DNA of 64,000 bases from Bryopsis sp. KO-2023 (lineage: Eukaryota; Chlorophyta; Ulvophyceae; Bryopsidales; Bryopsidaceae): positions 744,001-808,000 of the forward strand of contig BSYQ01000015.1 of NCBI GenBank assembly GCA_030272585.1, read 5' to 3'. Made by a program: the position numbers and the translations under genes. The notes beneath the pieces were generated by a model. The model searched no databases and was not told the origin of the DNA. It saw only the letters and a program-made list of their open reading frames with translations. Below are positions 1-11,400 of this stretch, in pieces (position 1 is the first letter of the stretch; every line of letters begins with the position of its first letter).

Positions 1-559
1 AATTTTATCTCGAAAAATATTCATGAAAAAGTGTCTGTGGTTTGTGCAGTTCTCGAAAATGCCAGCGGCTGCGGCACTCTCCATCACAGCGGCACTGAGT
101 GCGGTGTCACTCCGGATCCAAGCACTTGCCAGGCTTAAATCGCTTTGATTATCGTTTCCTTGTTGAAAAATGAATGATACACAGGTTCCATTGGGAGGTT
201 TTTGACTAAAGCAATTGATACATGGGTTTTGAGACTTCTTTTTTGTTCCTTTTTTGTGAACTTTATTTGCATGGCAATTGTAGTGAAATGGGACAGGGGT
301 GCTTTACTTGCTTTTGCTTCTTTTAATCTGTTAGTCATGTTTCAATAGCATTTGTGACCACTACATGCAAAGAAGGAGCACAAATTGTTGGAAGTTGGGT
401 GAGCCTGGTCAGCAGGGTCACACTGATAAAGCCCAAGATCAGTCCAAATTTGCTTCAAAAAAATAAAAAAGTGACAAAAAATAAAAAAAAGCAATAAAAC
501 TACAAAGACAATCTTGCAAGCTGTATTTGTATGAACCTAGTGATGTGGTTGCGATTTTG
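1..559. other. Left-edge spacer, no supported gene
   Basis: A/T-rich DNA with A-runs near 470-500. The minus strand has a short open stretch around 60-130, but I see no domain and no matching splice pair, so I do not call an exon. It lies downstream of the F-box/LRR stop codon and probably contains that transcript's 3' UTR. Confidence 0.4.
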
Positions 560-3500
560 TTAATGCCGCCTCCAATCCAACGATTTTCCCCGCAGAACTC
601 CGCACATGCGCTCCACTATGAAATATCGAGATTGCACGGCTGCACTCAATCTTCTGAAACCACTTTCCGTGATTCTGGATCGAGTACCAGGTGGCATAAC
701 GATATTGAGATACTCTATTTCGTGGCATGTATTTAAAATTCCATCAACGACTGCGTCTGACACAGCTGTCACTTCATAGAATTTTACCTCCTGGATTTAG
801 AAAAACAAGAGGAAAAATAAAATTAAAACAGGATGCTGAATTTCTTGCTCGCCGCGCTCATCGATAAGATTTAAAACAAAAGATAAAATCTGCAAAGAGT
901 TGCAAGAAAGCGAAAAAAAAAAAAAAAAGACTCTTTCGACCTGACCTTCAGTTTCTCAGTTTCTTTTTTTATATATAGATTAAACTGTATTTTACAGATA
1001 ATAATGTTACCAAACATACAAACTGTTTATGTTAATTGAGATGATGACAAACAGCCACCAGGAAAAAAAAAAAAGAAACAGTTCAAAAAATAATAATAGA
1101 ATACCTGCCAATACTGTCCAATTGCTTTGACGGTTTTCTCCAACCCCTCAGACGAAATGTCATTGCAGCACGAAAGGTCAATTTGTCTGATGTGGATGTT
1201 GGCATGTATTAGAGATTTCAGCCCGTCATCGGTGAGGTTGGTTTTTGACAGACTCAAACAGGTCAGAGAATTTCTCAAACTGCTGATTGCACGAGCGACC
1301 TGTGTAGCAATACGTGAATCTGTATTTGTTTCAACAGCAACAAATTCCATCATGCATCCCACTCACTTTACCTTTTTGTTCAACGCTCCCCCTAAGAAAA
1401 TTTGATACTCTTTCCCTGCCCCCCCCCCCCCCCCCCCCAAAAAAAAAAAAAAAAGATAAACGAGAATACAAAAAATATATATATGTATATATATGCATGC
1501 AAGGGGTAGAGAGCTTTTAGATATGGACATTGTGATGATATGGTGGTTTCTTTCTGAGTCAGTCTATAACACATTTCCATGAACGGGCTGCACTCCACTG
1601 TTTTTCGCCTTGTGTAAAACTAAAATTTCATTTCAATGGGCGTGAATCAACATTGCTGGAGAAAAAAAAACTTGATCAGTGATTCTCACCGTATCAGCAT
1701 TCCCAGGATAGCTTTCCATCCGCAGAGACCTCAGATTTCGGCACCGGCACAGACAGCCCCCCACCTCGACACCATCCCAATCATAACTCCCATCGGGTTT
1801 GCGCAAATCACTCCAGCTCAGACTCAAATTTTCCAACTTCTCGGTTAAATCGGAATTCAAAAGGGATTCCACCTCTGAAACTGGAACCGTCGATAAACCC
1901 TCGACCTCGACTGAAGTGAGGGATTTGCAATTCTTAGAGATGTCTGGTAAAAGCGGGGAAAGGTATTGTTGCATCGAGAGTGTAATAGATTGCATATTTC
2001 GACAGGGCCGCTTTCCTGTCGGCACAGAAAAAGGCCTATTTAATGGAGATAAAATAACAAACAGATTCTGTTTTGAAAGGGTTCTTGCATGTACATTTCC
2101 AGTCCCCCCCCCCCCCCTCTCAGAAATACATATTACTTTTTATTTTTCTTATTTCTTTATTTTTATTCGAACTGTTCATTTCTTTTTCCAGTAGCGTAAC
2201 TGCAGAGAGAAAAACACACACACACACACACACAAAAAAAAAGAATAATAAAGAAATAACGAACAAGCGGAATGAGAATTCGTCCAGCCACCCTTGCAAT
2301 TCTGGAGTAGGAAAATTCTTCTACTTTTTTTTTCCGTTCCTTGTTTTTTTTAATCGGTCAGTCATGGACTCACCGATCAACTTTATCTCCTTGATATTCG
2401 GACACTGCTGGGTCAAAAGGGTCAATCCTTGGGAAGTAACTCTGGAACTTTTCAGAATCAAGGATTGGAGACCTTGGCAGTGGGCAGCAATCTACAATGC
2501 CAAACCAATACCATCCTTTCACTTGAAAAAACAAGCAGCAAAAAAAAAAACACCACCACCAAAACAGCATAAACTCAATTTAAGAATATAATCAGTTGTT
2601 CGAAAAAATAACAATTATTATTGCCAACTACCAATTTTATTCTGAAAAGAAAATATGATTACGAACTACCCATTGGATTCTCTGTGGATGAAAGTCAAGA
2701 AATTACAGAAAGAATCAGCGCATATAGGCGTTGAAATACCATGGTGAGGATTTGATCGGTCACTAGATGGCCATGCAGCTCCACACTCTCGAGTTTCGTT
2801 GCATCGGAGAAAAACTGAATTAGGGACGCCTTCTCGAACCTGCAACCTTTTTTCAGTCGAATTTCCTGAAAGGTCCAATCATGGAGAAAATTTTTAGACT
2901 TATAAAATTTAATTTTTGTTGACCAATTTTCCCTCAACTCTTTTTCCAAAGAGGATATTTCGGAACAGCTGAACATGAACTCCATATCCGTTGAAGCAAA
3001 GTCTTCCATTGCGCAGTATTCACGCACGCAAAACGTAAATCGCATTATTTTTTTTGTTCGTTTTTCCCTTCTATTTTCTGATGCTTGAAAAAAAAGAAAA
3101 AAATCAATATCGGTTTCTTGTCTTCCACAAAAAAAATAAAATTGCGGACACTCTTTCTCCACGATTTTCTGAAAGTAAAATGCCGGCGGCTGAAAACTAG
3201 GCCAACATATATGTTTTTTTGTATCGATGAGATTTACAATTTAATCACTCAGGGAAAATAAACTAATGCTTCTGCCAAAAAGCAGCACCTTCAGGTTTTT
3301 TGAGAAAGAACTCCATATTTCGGAGACATCCTTGACCTCGCCCAGAAGGAGCCTCATCCCTGCCAGATCGAGAAGTTCCAGATCTTGACAGAGATTTGCA
3401 AATCCGCTTAATCCAAATTCCGTTATCTGAGAAAAAAAAAAGAAAAAGCTTTGGAAACACGCATGCACAGACTCCTCTCCTTAGAGCAAAAAATTAATTT

Positions 3501-5057
3501 TTAAATTCAAAAAAGATTCTGGTGGCTAAAAATAATCATAGAAATCTTTCAAAAAAGTAAATCAATTGAACCAATTTCAATTAATCTGATTAAGGATGTT
3601 TGTTTTCCAAATAAAAAAATGTCGAAGAAGTGGAAGCACCAGCAGAGAGAAGTCCCATTCAATGGTTCAGTGAAAAGAAGTGCATTTTCTTTATCTTGTT
3701 TTTTTCCCCATTTTTTTCTTGGTTAAAAAAGCCTCACATGTGGACATGCATTGAGCATCAATTGTTTCATCCCCTTGCAACACAACCCCATAGCATTCAA
3801 AAAATGATCGCTGCAGCCGCGACATTGAACCAATCCCACCGACTCCAACTTCGAGCATCTTTCCACGATGGCAATCATCCCCACATCTACAAAAACGCAC
3901 CAAACCTTTCAAAATCATGAGTTGAGCTTTTTTTCGACTGCTCCTCCACGTTGCCTGCGCCTAGCTCATAAGCAAAAACGCTTCGAAAACCGCAAACCAA
4001 AGCGAAGGACCATTTGCCCAACCAGGAAATACTACCTGTAAACAACCGGACGCAAAATGACTAATCACATAATGGCAAATAATAAGTATTTCCCACCAAC
4101 CCCCATTCTAGTGGAAATTTCGCCTTGGAGGCATTTTGAAATCTCACCTCCGAAGCTGTTATTCGGAACCAAGGGATTGGTGCTGCCCAGCATGATGTGG
4201 GCCAGGTTGGGGGCTGCCCAAGAGATCGCCACGAGGGCCCGATCGTTCAAATCGATGTTGACCAGATTCAGCTCCACAAGGTGAGATGTCTTGTGTGCAA
4301 GCATCACCATCGTCTCCAGTGCAATACTGGAAATACAGCCTTGGCCGGGAAGGGACACCGAAAATGTTTCAAGACTGAAACAGTGCTCTGCAATGAATCT
4401 GACATGAAGGAATGAAAAAAAAAAAAAAACATTGAAGAAAAAAGCAGGGGTGATAATATCTGTAGTTAAAAATGTGAAGAAATCGAAAATCGAAAACTGT
4501 GGTCCGGAAAAAGGGTGAAGCTGGGTGGTATTTTATTTTATTTTATATTTTTATCTGAGCATATAGGAGGGAATCTTGAAATCTGATCAACATATATTGG
4601 GTTTTTACCTGAAGAAAGGTTCCTTATTCCACATGCAAGGGTTAAATCCTTTTCTGAAAAGCCTGACCTGATAATCGCAATGTTCCGGGCAGTTGATGAT
4701 GTCATAACATCTTTATTAGTAATGGATGAGCGGGCACTCAATGCACGCTGCAATGACAGACACACTCATGTTACAGTCCATTATGTGTTGGGTTTGACTG
4801 GAAGGCAGGCAGAAAAAGGTCAGATTTTCAGTGCATGAGGTGGAATGAAACTCCCCACAGATCCGTCACCGGCGTCTTTTATCGAATTTCAAAATTGAAA
4901 CATCGGATGGACGCCCACTCACTCGAGAAACCCGTAGAGCATCTCGACTAGTGCAACTGAAGCGTGCAATATCGAGGATACTGCAAAAACGCAGCGCATG
5001 GTCGGCTACCTCTGGCGGCAGGTCTAGAAAACTATGAACAGGTGCAGAAATTGACAT
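560..5057 (-). CDS. F-box / leucine-rich-repeat protein, multi-exon
   Basis: Likely substrate-recognition subunit of an SCF ubiquitin ligase. The first coding exon (4923-5057, ATG at 5057) holds an F-box with core LDLPPEVADHALRFCSILD and ends at a clean GTGAGT donor. Phase-consistent exons follow at 4668-4747, 4148-4398 and 3738-3886. Approximate exons lie at 3255-3428, 2680-2870, 2370-2505, 1680-2010, 1110-1325 and 560-766. They contain LRR-type segments such as LVELNLVNIDLNDRALVAIS, LESVGLVQCRGCSDHFLNAM, LQSLILKSSRVTSQGLTLL and IRQIDLSCCNDISSEGL, as in FBXL proteins where each repeat pairs a strand with a helix. The reading frame ends with a TAA at 560-562. The 5' leader holds a hexanucleotide repeat and an overlapping upstream ORF. 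The F-box and LRR assignment is firm; the exact exon chain in the 3' half and the true C-terminus are less certain. Confidence 0.75.
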
Positions 5058-5218
5058 TTTCTCTCTTTCAATGGTGGGGGAATGTGGCTGCGCCGATTGA
5101 AGCAGTCTGGCGAAATCTGGTGGAAAATTAGTGGAGAAAATGCTGCACGCTTTCCTATCAATATCAATATCAATATCAATATCAATATCAATATCAATAT
5201 CAATATCACCCTTCTCAT
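5024..5218 (-). other. Upstream ORF overlapping the F-box start codon
   Basis: An ATG at 5218 opens a 64-codon frame through the hexanucleotide repeat, giving alternating Leu-Ile, and stops at 5024, past the F-box ATG at 5057 in another frame. If it is in the mRNA leader it would tend to reduce initiation at 5057. The F-box frame itself stays open upstream through the repeat as alternating Asp-Ile but has no ATG there. That the leader is transcribed is inferred. Confidence 0.4.
5156..5208. repeat. (TATCAA)n hexanucleotide microsatellite
   Basis: Nearly nine perfect copies of TATCAA on the plus strand (ATATTG class on the minus strand) in the interval between the divergent F-box/LRR and helicase genes. 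A length not divisible by three would be needed to change frame; 6-bp steps change only peptide length in any frame. Confidence 0.95.
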
Positions 5219-5423
5219 CTGGATCCAACCTTGATAGAAGCGCGCAGTCATTTCGTCGTGCAGATTAATTGTGAAGTGTTGGAGACAAATGAACGAGATC
5301 GATGCTACAGGGTAGCTCCCCAGAAGCCAGAGATTCGAATTTATCCCGATAAGTGGATGCGTTTTCGCTTCACCGATACGAGAAGAAGAAAACAAAGTCT
5401 GATTGCTTACACAAAAACAGCTT

Positions 5424-6619
5424 ATGCAAAGGTCACTGGAAGTGATCAACAATTCGAACACAGCCCACGCGGAGCAAGCTGACCAAGATGTCGAGAGCTT
5501 TTCTTCTTTCGACTCTATGGGCCTCTCCGAACACGTGCTGCGGGGACTCTATGCTTACGGCTTTGAGCAGCCTTCAGCTATACAGCAGAAGGCTATCGTG
5601 CCGCTGACCAGAGGATACGACGTCATCGCCCAAGCACAATCAGGGACTGGAAAAACTGGTGCGTTTTGTGCTGGAGTTTTGAACAATGTGGATCCCACGA
5701 TATCCACCTGCCAAGCCCTGCTCCTTGCACCAGCAAGGGAGCTTGCAATGCAAACCGCGGGGGTGATTCGCTCGCTGGGAGAGTTCTGCGACTTTTCATG
5801 CCTATGCTTCATCGGCGGAAGCAGCGTTCGGGACAACTTGAGAGAGTTGCAGGAAGAAGCTCAAGTCGTTGTTGGTACACCCGGGAGGATTTACGACTTG
5901 ATGCGGCGTGGATATCTGACCACGGACACCGTCCGGATGTTCGTTCTGGACGAAGCGGATGAGATGCTGTCGCGAGGGTTCAAGGACCAGATCTATGATA
6001 TTTTTCAGTGCATTCCTCCTGGCGTCCAGACGGCCGTCTTTTCGGCGACGATGCCCCCCGAAGCTTTGGAAATGACCAAAAAGTTCATGAACAAGCCGCT
6101 CAGGATTCTGGTGAAGAGGGAGGAGGTCACTCTGGAAGGGATCAGCCAGTACTACGTGAACACTCAGAGGGAAGATTGGAAGCTGAGCGCCCTGTCCGAC
6201 TTGTATGATAAGCTGGCCATATCGCAGAGCGTTGTGTTCGTGAATACGCGCCGAAAGGCTGAATGGCTGACGGAGAGAATGGCGGAAATGGACCACACGG
6301 TCTCTACAATTCACGGCGATCTGGAACACCACACGAGGGAGCTTGTGATGCGAGAGTTAGGTCAGGCTCGAGCAGAGTTTTGATCACAACGGATCTGTTG
6401 GGCAGAGGAATCGATGTCCAGCAAGTCTCGCTGGTGCTGAACTATGACCTGCCTCGACAACCGGAAAGCTACATACACAGGATTGGGCGGAGCGGGAGGT
6501 TCGGGAGGAAGGGAATGGCAATCAATTTCGTCACGGGTGAGGACGCGCACGTTCTTACTGGCCTCCAAACGTTCTACGACACCGTTATCGAAGAGTTGCC
6601 AAAGAGCATCTTGTCCTGA
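5424..6619 (+). pseudogene. eIF4A-like DEAD-box RNA helicase with a one-base frame break
   Basis: ATP-dependent RNA helicase of the eIF4A group, which unwinds mRNA leaders within eIF4F. All core motifs are present in order: Q motif ([11 protein letters not shown]), Walker [26 protein letters not shown], then in the second half RGIDV and [13 protein letters not shown] 5424 is the first in frame. The frame runs to about 6358, where GAGTT is followed directly by AGGTCAGGC; one base is missing from the expected Phe codon of the MREF-RSGSSR segment. Reading continues one frame over to the TGA at 6617-6619. The gene has no intron, unlike most neighbours, which suggests a retrocopy, but the motifs are otherwise intact and a sequencing or assembly error would explain the break equally well. 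I type it as pseudogene only because the frame as given is broken. Close relatives in the family are about 400 aa; the joined length fits. Confidence 0.7.
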
Positions 6620-8051
6620 ATATTTGTTAGCTGATGGGGTTTTCGACACGCCCACACTCAATATGGTGGTGGATCGGTTTTTATTCGGAGGAATGGAAAT
6701 TGTGTTGTGTTTCTATTAGAGGGATGGAAATTTTCACGTACGACATGTGGTGGATCTGGTAGGCTCTTGTACACACTTGGATTGAAGTGATTGATTGATT
6801 GATTGGGGGGAAATTGTTGCTTGAGCCGATTGTACAGTTGAAATCCTTTCAAGAATGCACACTCTCTCAATTCCAAGTCCACCTCTGAATTTCAAGTGAA
6901 TCCCAGCGATTGATATTTTGTTTCACTTCTGTTTCCTTGCTATTTCCTTGCTATCGTTTTGAACCTCAAAGAGGTCAAATTTTCACAGCCTTGTATTTGT
7001 GGCATTCTCATTAACAAATGCAATTTTTTTACATATGTCCGTATTTATTCCGAAAAACAACAGAAAACAGACAAGCTGAATGCACAGATCCCACTAGGGA
7101 AAAACAACAGGGAAACCCAACCTCTTTCAAATGACAATGTAATCGAACGTTCCTTCGTTTGTATTTGCTATCGTTTTCTGTGGCCAGTTGAATGATTTAT
7201 TTATTGATTATCAACCCACCAACCCACCAACCCACCCCCTTTCTTCCTTCTATGAGAACCCACACTCTGTCTCCTTTTTCTTCAATCATCAAGTGTTGTC
7301 TCAGGAAAAACTTCGTTTCCAGAAAAAAACGTCTTACAACAAGAAGACAACACGAAGTCTCGTTGGACAGCATTTCCTTCCCGACTCACTCAACTCTCAC
7401 TCTACTACCATTCCTCTTACTCATACCTCGTACTCCCATCGTAAACCCCAATATCAGACCAACCTATCTCATCCCATTATGTAATTTTCTGAGACTGGTG
7501 TTGTGAATGAGTTTTCTGTGATTGATTGATTGATTGTTGATGTGATGTTATTGTGTCTGACTCCCCTTTGATCATGTTCTACACCAATCGTACCAGTGCA
7601 CAAAATACAAAAACAAAACAACAAAGAACAGATTATTCCTCGCAAAACATGAAAAAAAAAATCACGAATCAACTGACATTCGAAACATTCTTTAAAATGC
7701 CACCACACGGAGCAATCCACAACATTACACAATGTGCCTTACATATTTGTACATAGAAGAGGTAAGATGACTTTCCTCTAAGAATATAACATCCATCCCC
7801 TCCTACCCAGATCCAAAAACGACCATCAGTCACTTACTTAAAACATCACTCAAAATTCAAGATAATAATACATCACGAAGGTTTTCCCAAAAACACAACT
7901 CATAACAAAATATATCTGATAATCACACAAGCGAATCAAAAAAGAACATAGGAATAATTGTAATACTATGCAGATGATCACTATTACTGCAGGCAAAAAA
8001 TAAATCAAAATGGACCGATTTTTGGCTGAATTAATCCTGGAAGCAACTGCT
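6620..8051. other. Spacer between convergent helicase and A2M genes
   Basis: No coding signal on either strand. Contains TGAT tetranucleotide tracts near 6787-6805 and 7521-7537, and a short CAACCCAC tandem near 7209-7236. It should hold the 3' UTRs of both flanking genes, which point towards each other. Confidence 0.6.
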
Positions 8052-8411
8052 TCACGCCTCCACAATTTCACCACAATCTTTTCCACTAAACCCAACATCA
8101 CAGTGGCAATTCCCCTTTCCCAAATCGCACGTTCCAGCACCGCTGCAATTGTTTGGGCATCCTTTCACTGGGACCTTATTCCTGTCTGACATACTGCCAC
8201 TCCTCTTGGCTTTGCAAGTGGGGCCATCGCAAATAGTGATTTTCCCCCCTGAGCTCAACCCCATGACTTCCGGTTGCTCCACAGAGAACGCATGCACCGG
8301 TGGAAAAATCCAATCACCGACACTGGCTGCAATGGCCTGGAAAGTGATGGAATTCGTTCCAGCCCTCAATCCACCAACATATTCAAATTTCACTTCCGAG
8401 GGGTCCGTGAC
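8052..8411 (-). other. A2M last exon: terminal beta domain plus EGF-like module
   Basis: This 119-codon exon starts at a TTGTTACAG acceptor. It first encodes the final beta-rich part (YVGGLRAGTNSITFQAIAAS, then FPPVHAFSVEQPEVMG). After a short linker it encodes six cysteines spaced C-x3-C-x5-C-x6-C-x1-C-x8-C with GFSGKDC at the end, a teneurin/EGF-like pattern. The stop is TGA at 8052-8054. Confidence 0.75.
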
Positions 8412-11400
8412 CTGTAACAAAACCAGCCACAACCATCAACGAGACGCCAATATATACATGTGTTACTTAAGCAAAAAGAATCCTCGCAGGGCACTCTCAG
8501 TAATTATAGTTTTTTAAACTAATCGATTCATAATTTTGAGCAATCCACTGTGTTTATTCTTCAGTTTTTTTTACCACCAGCAGAACTAGAATTATTTCGA
8601 TTTGTCACACTTTCAAAAGTGGTTTTCAAGAAAACATGAAAGACCGAAAAATTTTCCTCAAAGTTTAAGTAACTTTGGAAACAAAAACGGAGGCTTTGAT
8701 AGCTCCGGAAAAAACGAACGGACCCCATCGATGAGCTGAATCCCCTCACTAGCCTGCATAAATTCCATTTCATATTCCGGGTTTTTTGAGTACAAAACAT
8801 ACCAAATCGGGGGGCATTGTCTGTCATACCTGTTCTGGACACAACGGCCACCTCCAAGAAATGAATTCAACTCCGATGTCATTCAGTACGCATGTAGTGG
8901 ATGAGGTTTCGCTCAATTTGGGATCCACCGGCTCAATTCCTCCAGGCATCAATGCCCGAACGACAACTTCCCCCAAATCGTCCGGACTTGTCACCTGATT
9001 ACAGAAATCAGTAATGAAAACCCATAAGTCTCTATAAAACATAATGAATATCGATTAAATTGATTTTTATAGCATACCTTTTCCTAGACATTCATCCATT
9101 GAAAATCAGAAATATGTGCGTAAAAAAATATAAAAAAATATAAATATGTACCAGAATCCATCGAGCCTACTTCCTACCTGGATGGTGATTGCAAGTTCGG
9201 AGCCCAAGGGAATAACGCTGAGCTCCTTTCCGACAGGTTCAGCCATTTTGCTCAGCTGAACAATCCTCTCAATATAGATGCCACGGTAGCTAGGGAAAAG
9301 CAAAACTTCGGCAGGCACAAAGTCCAGCAACGTGACCAAGGAAACCTCCCCTTTGCCTTTCGCTCGAATCATGATAGGATCCGGAGGACTGGCAAGCTCT
9401 TCGAATGATGTTGAGTTGGTCACCACAGCAACCTCCTTCTCCGAGCCATCGAATTCAGCCTTTATCAAAAAAAAACACCACTAGAATATCAGTTGGAGAT
9501 CCGGATGCTTGGAAGTGCACTGAAATGCGGACCATTGTCTTTTCGTTTCTTTTGTTTTTTTTTCATTTGTGTTTCTATGGGGATTGGATGATGGGTTGAT
9601 GTTATTTAACCTGCACAGAAAATCTTCACCGATCGATCCACTGCATGGCAAGCTCACTCGACCAGTGATATGTAATTCTGCTGACCTTTATGAGGGATGT
9701 CTTTCCACTTTTGGCTTGGACCGAGACGTCGGGGTTGGTGCTTTTCGTAGCTTGATCATAGGCCGACAAAGCCAGAAGTTTTGCAATGCACGACGAGGGG
9801 TAGCATGAGGATCCGGAGGCCACACGATTAGCAAGTTTTTCAACCAGGGGTCCATCTTCATCAGCATTGACAAGAGCAAGCAATGCCAAAGCTTGACCTT
9901 TGGGTCCTGGAATACAATGAAATAACAGCCCATTAGAAACATCGATTCTGGGGGAAGCTTCAATGGAGTTCTAACCCCCTCCCACACCTCTTCTGTTTTG
10001 TAGTATCCCTTTTTTTTCCCTGAAAATAAATCAACAGGGCTACTCTGTGCTGTGCAGCTTCAATTATTTGAAAATTTCTGTACCAACACGTTCATGTCTG
10101 TTTGTTTTTCACACATTTTCTTTTTCCCAATAAGGTGGGGTTTTGTGGTGGACATGTGGTTGACTCACCTGCAGGGCTGACTGACTGGGAGCTGGTTGGA
10201 ATGAAAGCTGTCCTGCCAATCACTCTGATATCATTCAGGAGAGAATCCACTGCTACCTTTGCATATTCAGCACCCCCATTTTTGGCATCTTCCATCCAGG
10301 CAATCGCAATCAAGGCCCGACTCTCCACGGATAAATCTGTCATGTTTGGAAAAAGCTGGCTTCCAGAGAGGGAGTTGGACACCGTTTCATCCGTGCAAAA
10401 TGCAGTCTCGCTGGAAGGGCACAGTGGAGGTTTCCATGACAGCCCCACGGCAGCTCTGTGAATTGTAAGCATATTTCGATAAGGACAGAAAGAAATGGTA
10501 GCAAGGAAAATTTCAGGGATTGTTATGAACTATGCATAATTTCTTTGTTTCTTTCATTGATTTTTTTTGCGACTGATTATCGAAGTACGTTTCTCGAAAG
10601 AAGAATTGCTCTAAATCCTTCCATCCAAATTTCTTTTTCTTCATTCTTTTTTGTACTTGAATAATATTCACTCAAATTTCCTCTGTATTCGCTTCATTAT
10701 TCTTCATTGAATGCATCTTCTTTGCTTCCCTTTTAAGTATATATATTTATATTTTAAAAAGGGGCCAGTTTGCATCAGGGTTCACCTGGCAGCTGCAAGA
10801 TAATCCAGGCCTAAATCAAAATCCTCCCGTCTGGCATTCTCTGCATCTTCCACAAGCTGCTTTTGCAAATTTTTTGTCCATGTAGAAGCCATGTTTTTCA
10901 ACACAGCCAAAGCTCCACCCATCATGGTCTAATCCCCCCCCCCCCCCCAAAAAAAACACACACACACATTGAATACTCCTGTTTCGTCAAAAATTGTTCA
11001 GTGTGTGAAAATCAATCTAGTAGTGATCGGCCGAATTTCTCATTTTGTGACCGAAAAGAATAAAGGGAAAAAAAAAACAAGCAGCCGTGTATGATTATGA
11101 ATCACTGCAGCCTTCAACTCCAGACACTCCATAGTTGATGATCGAAACAGCACATACTCAAAATCCTGGTCAGACGAGTAGTCCACTGAATCCACAGAGA
11201 CCTCCCTGAATTCTCAAAAAAAACTGCACTGGAGTTTTGAACAGGTAAAAGTGCTTGTATAATTGGTGTGCTCACCTTTTTCTTGGGCTGCCCATTTTTC
11301 CGAATTCGATTGGCCACTTGCTTGCCCACCCAGACCCCCCAAGAATTCAACTCAACATTCACACGAGAGGAATCAGAAGCGGCTGAATACATGAGCCCAA

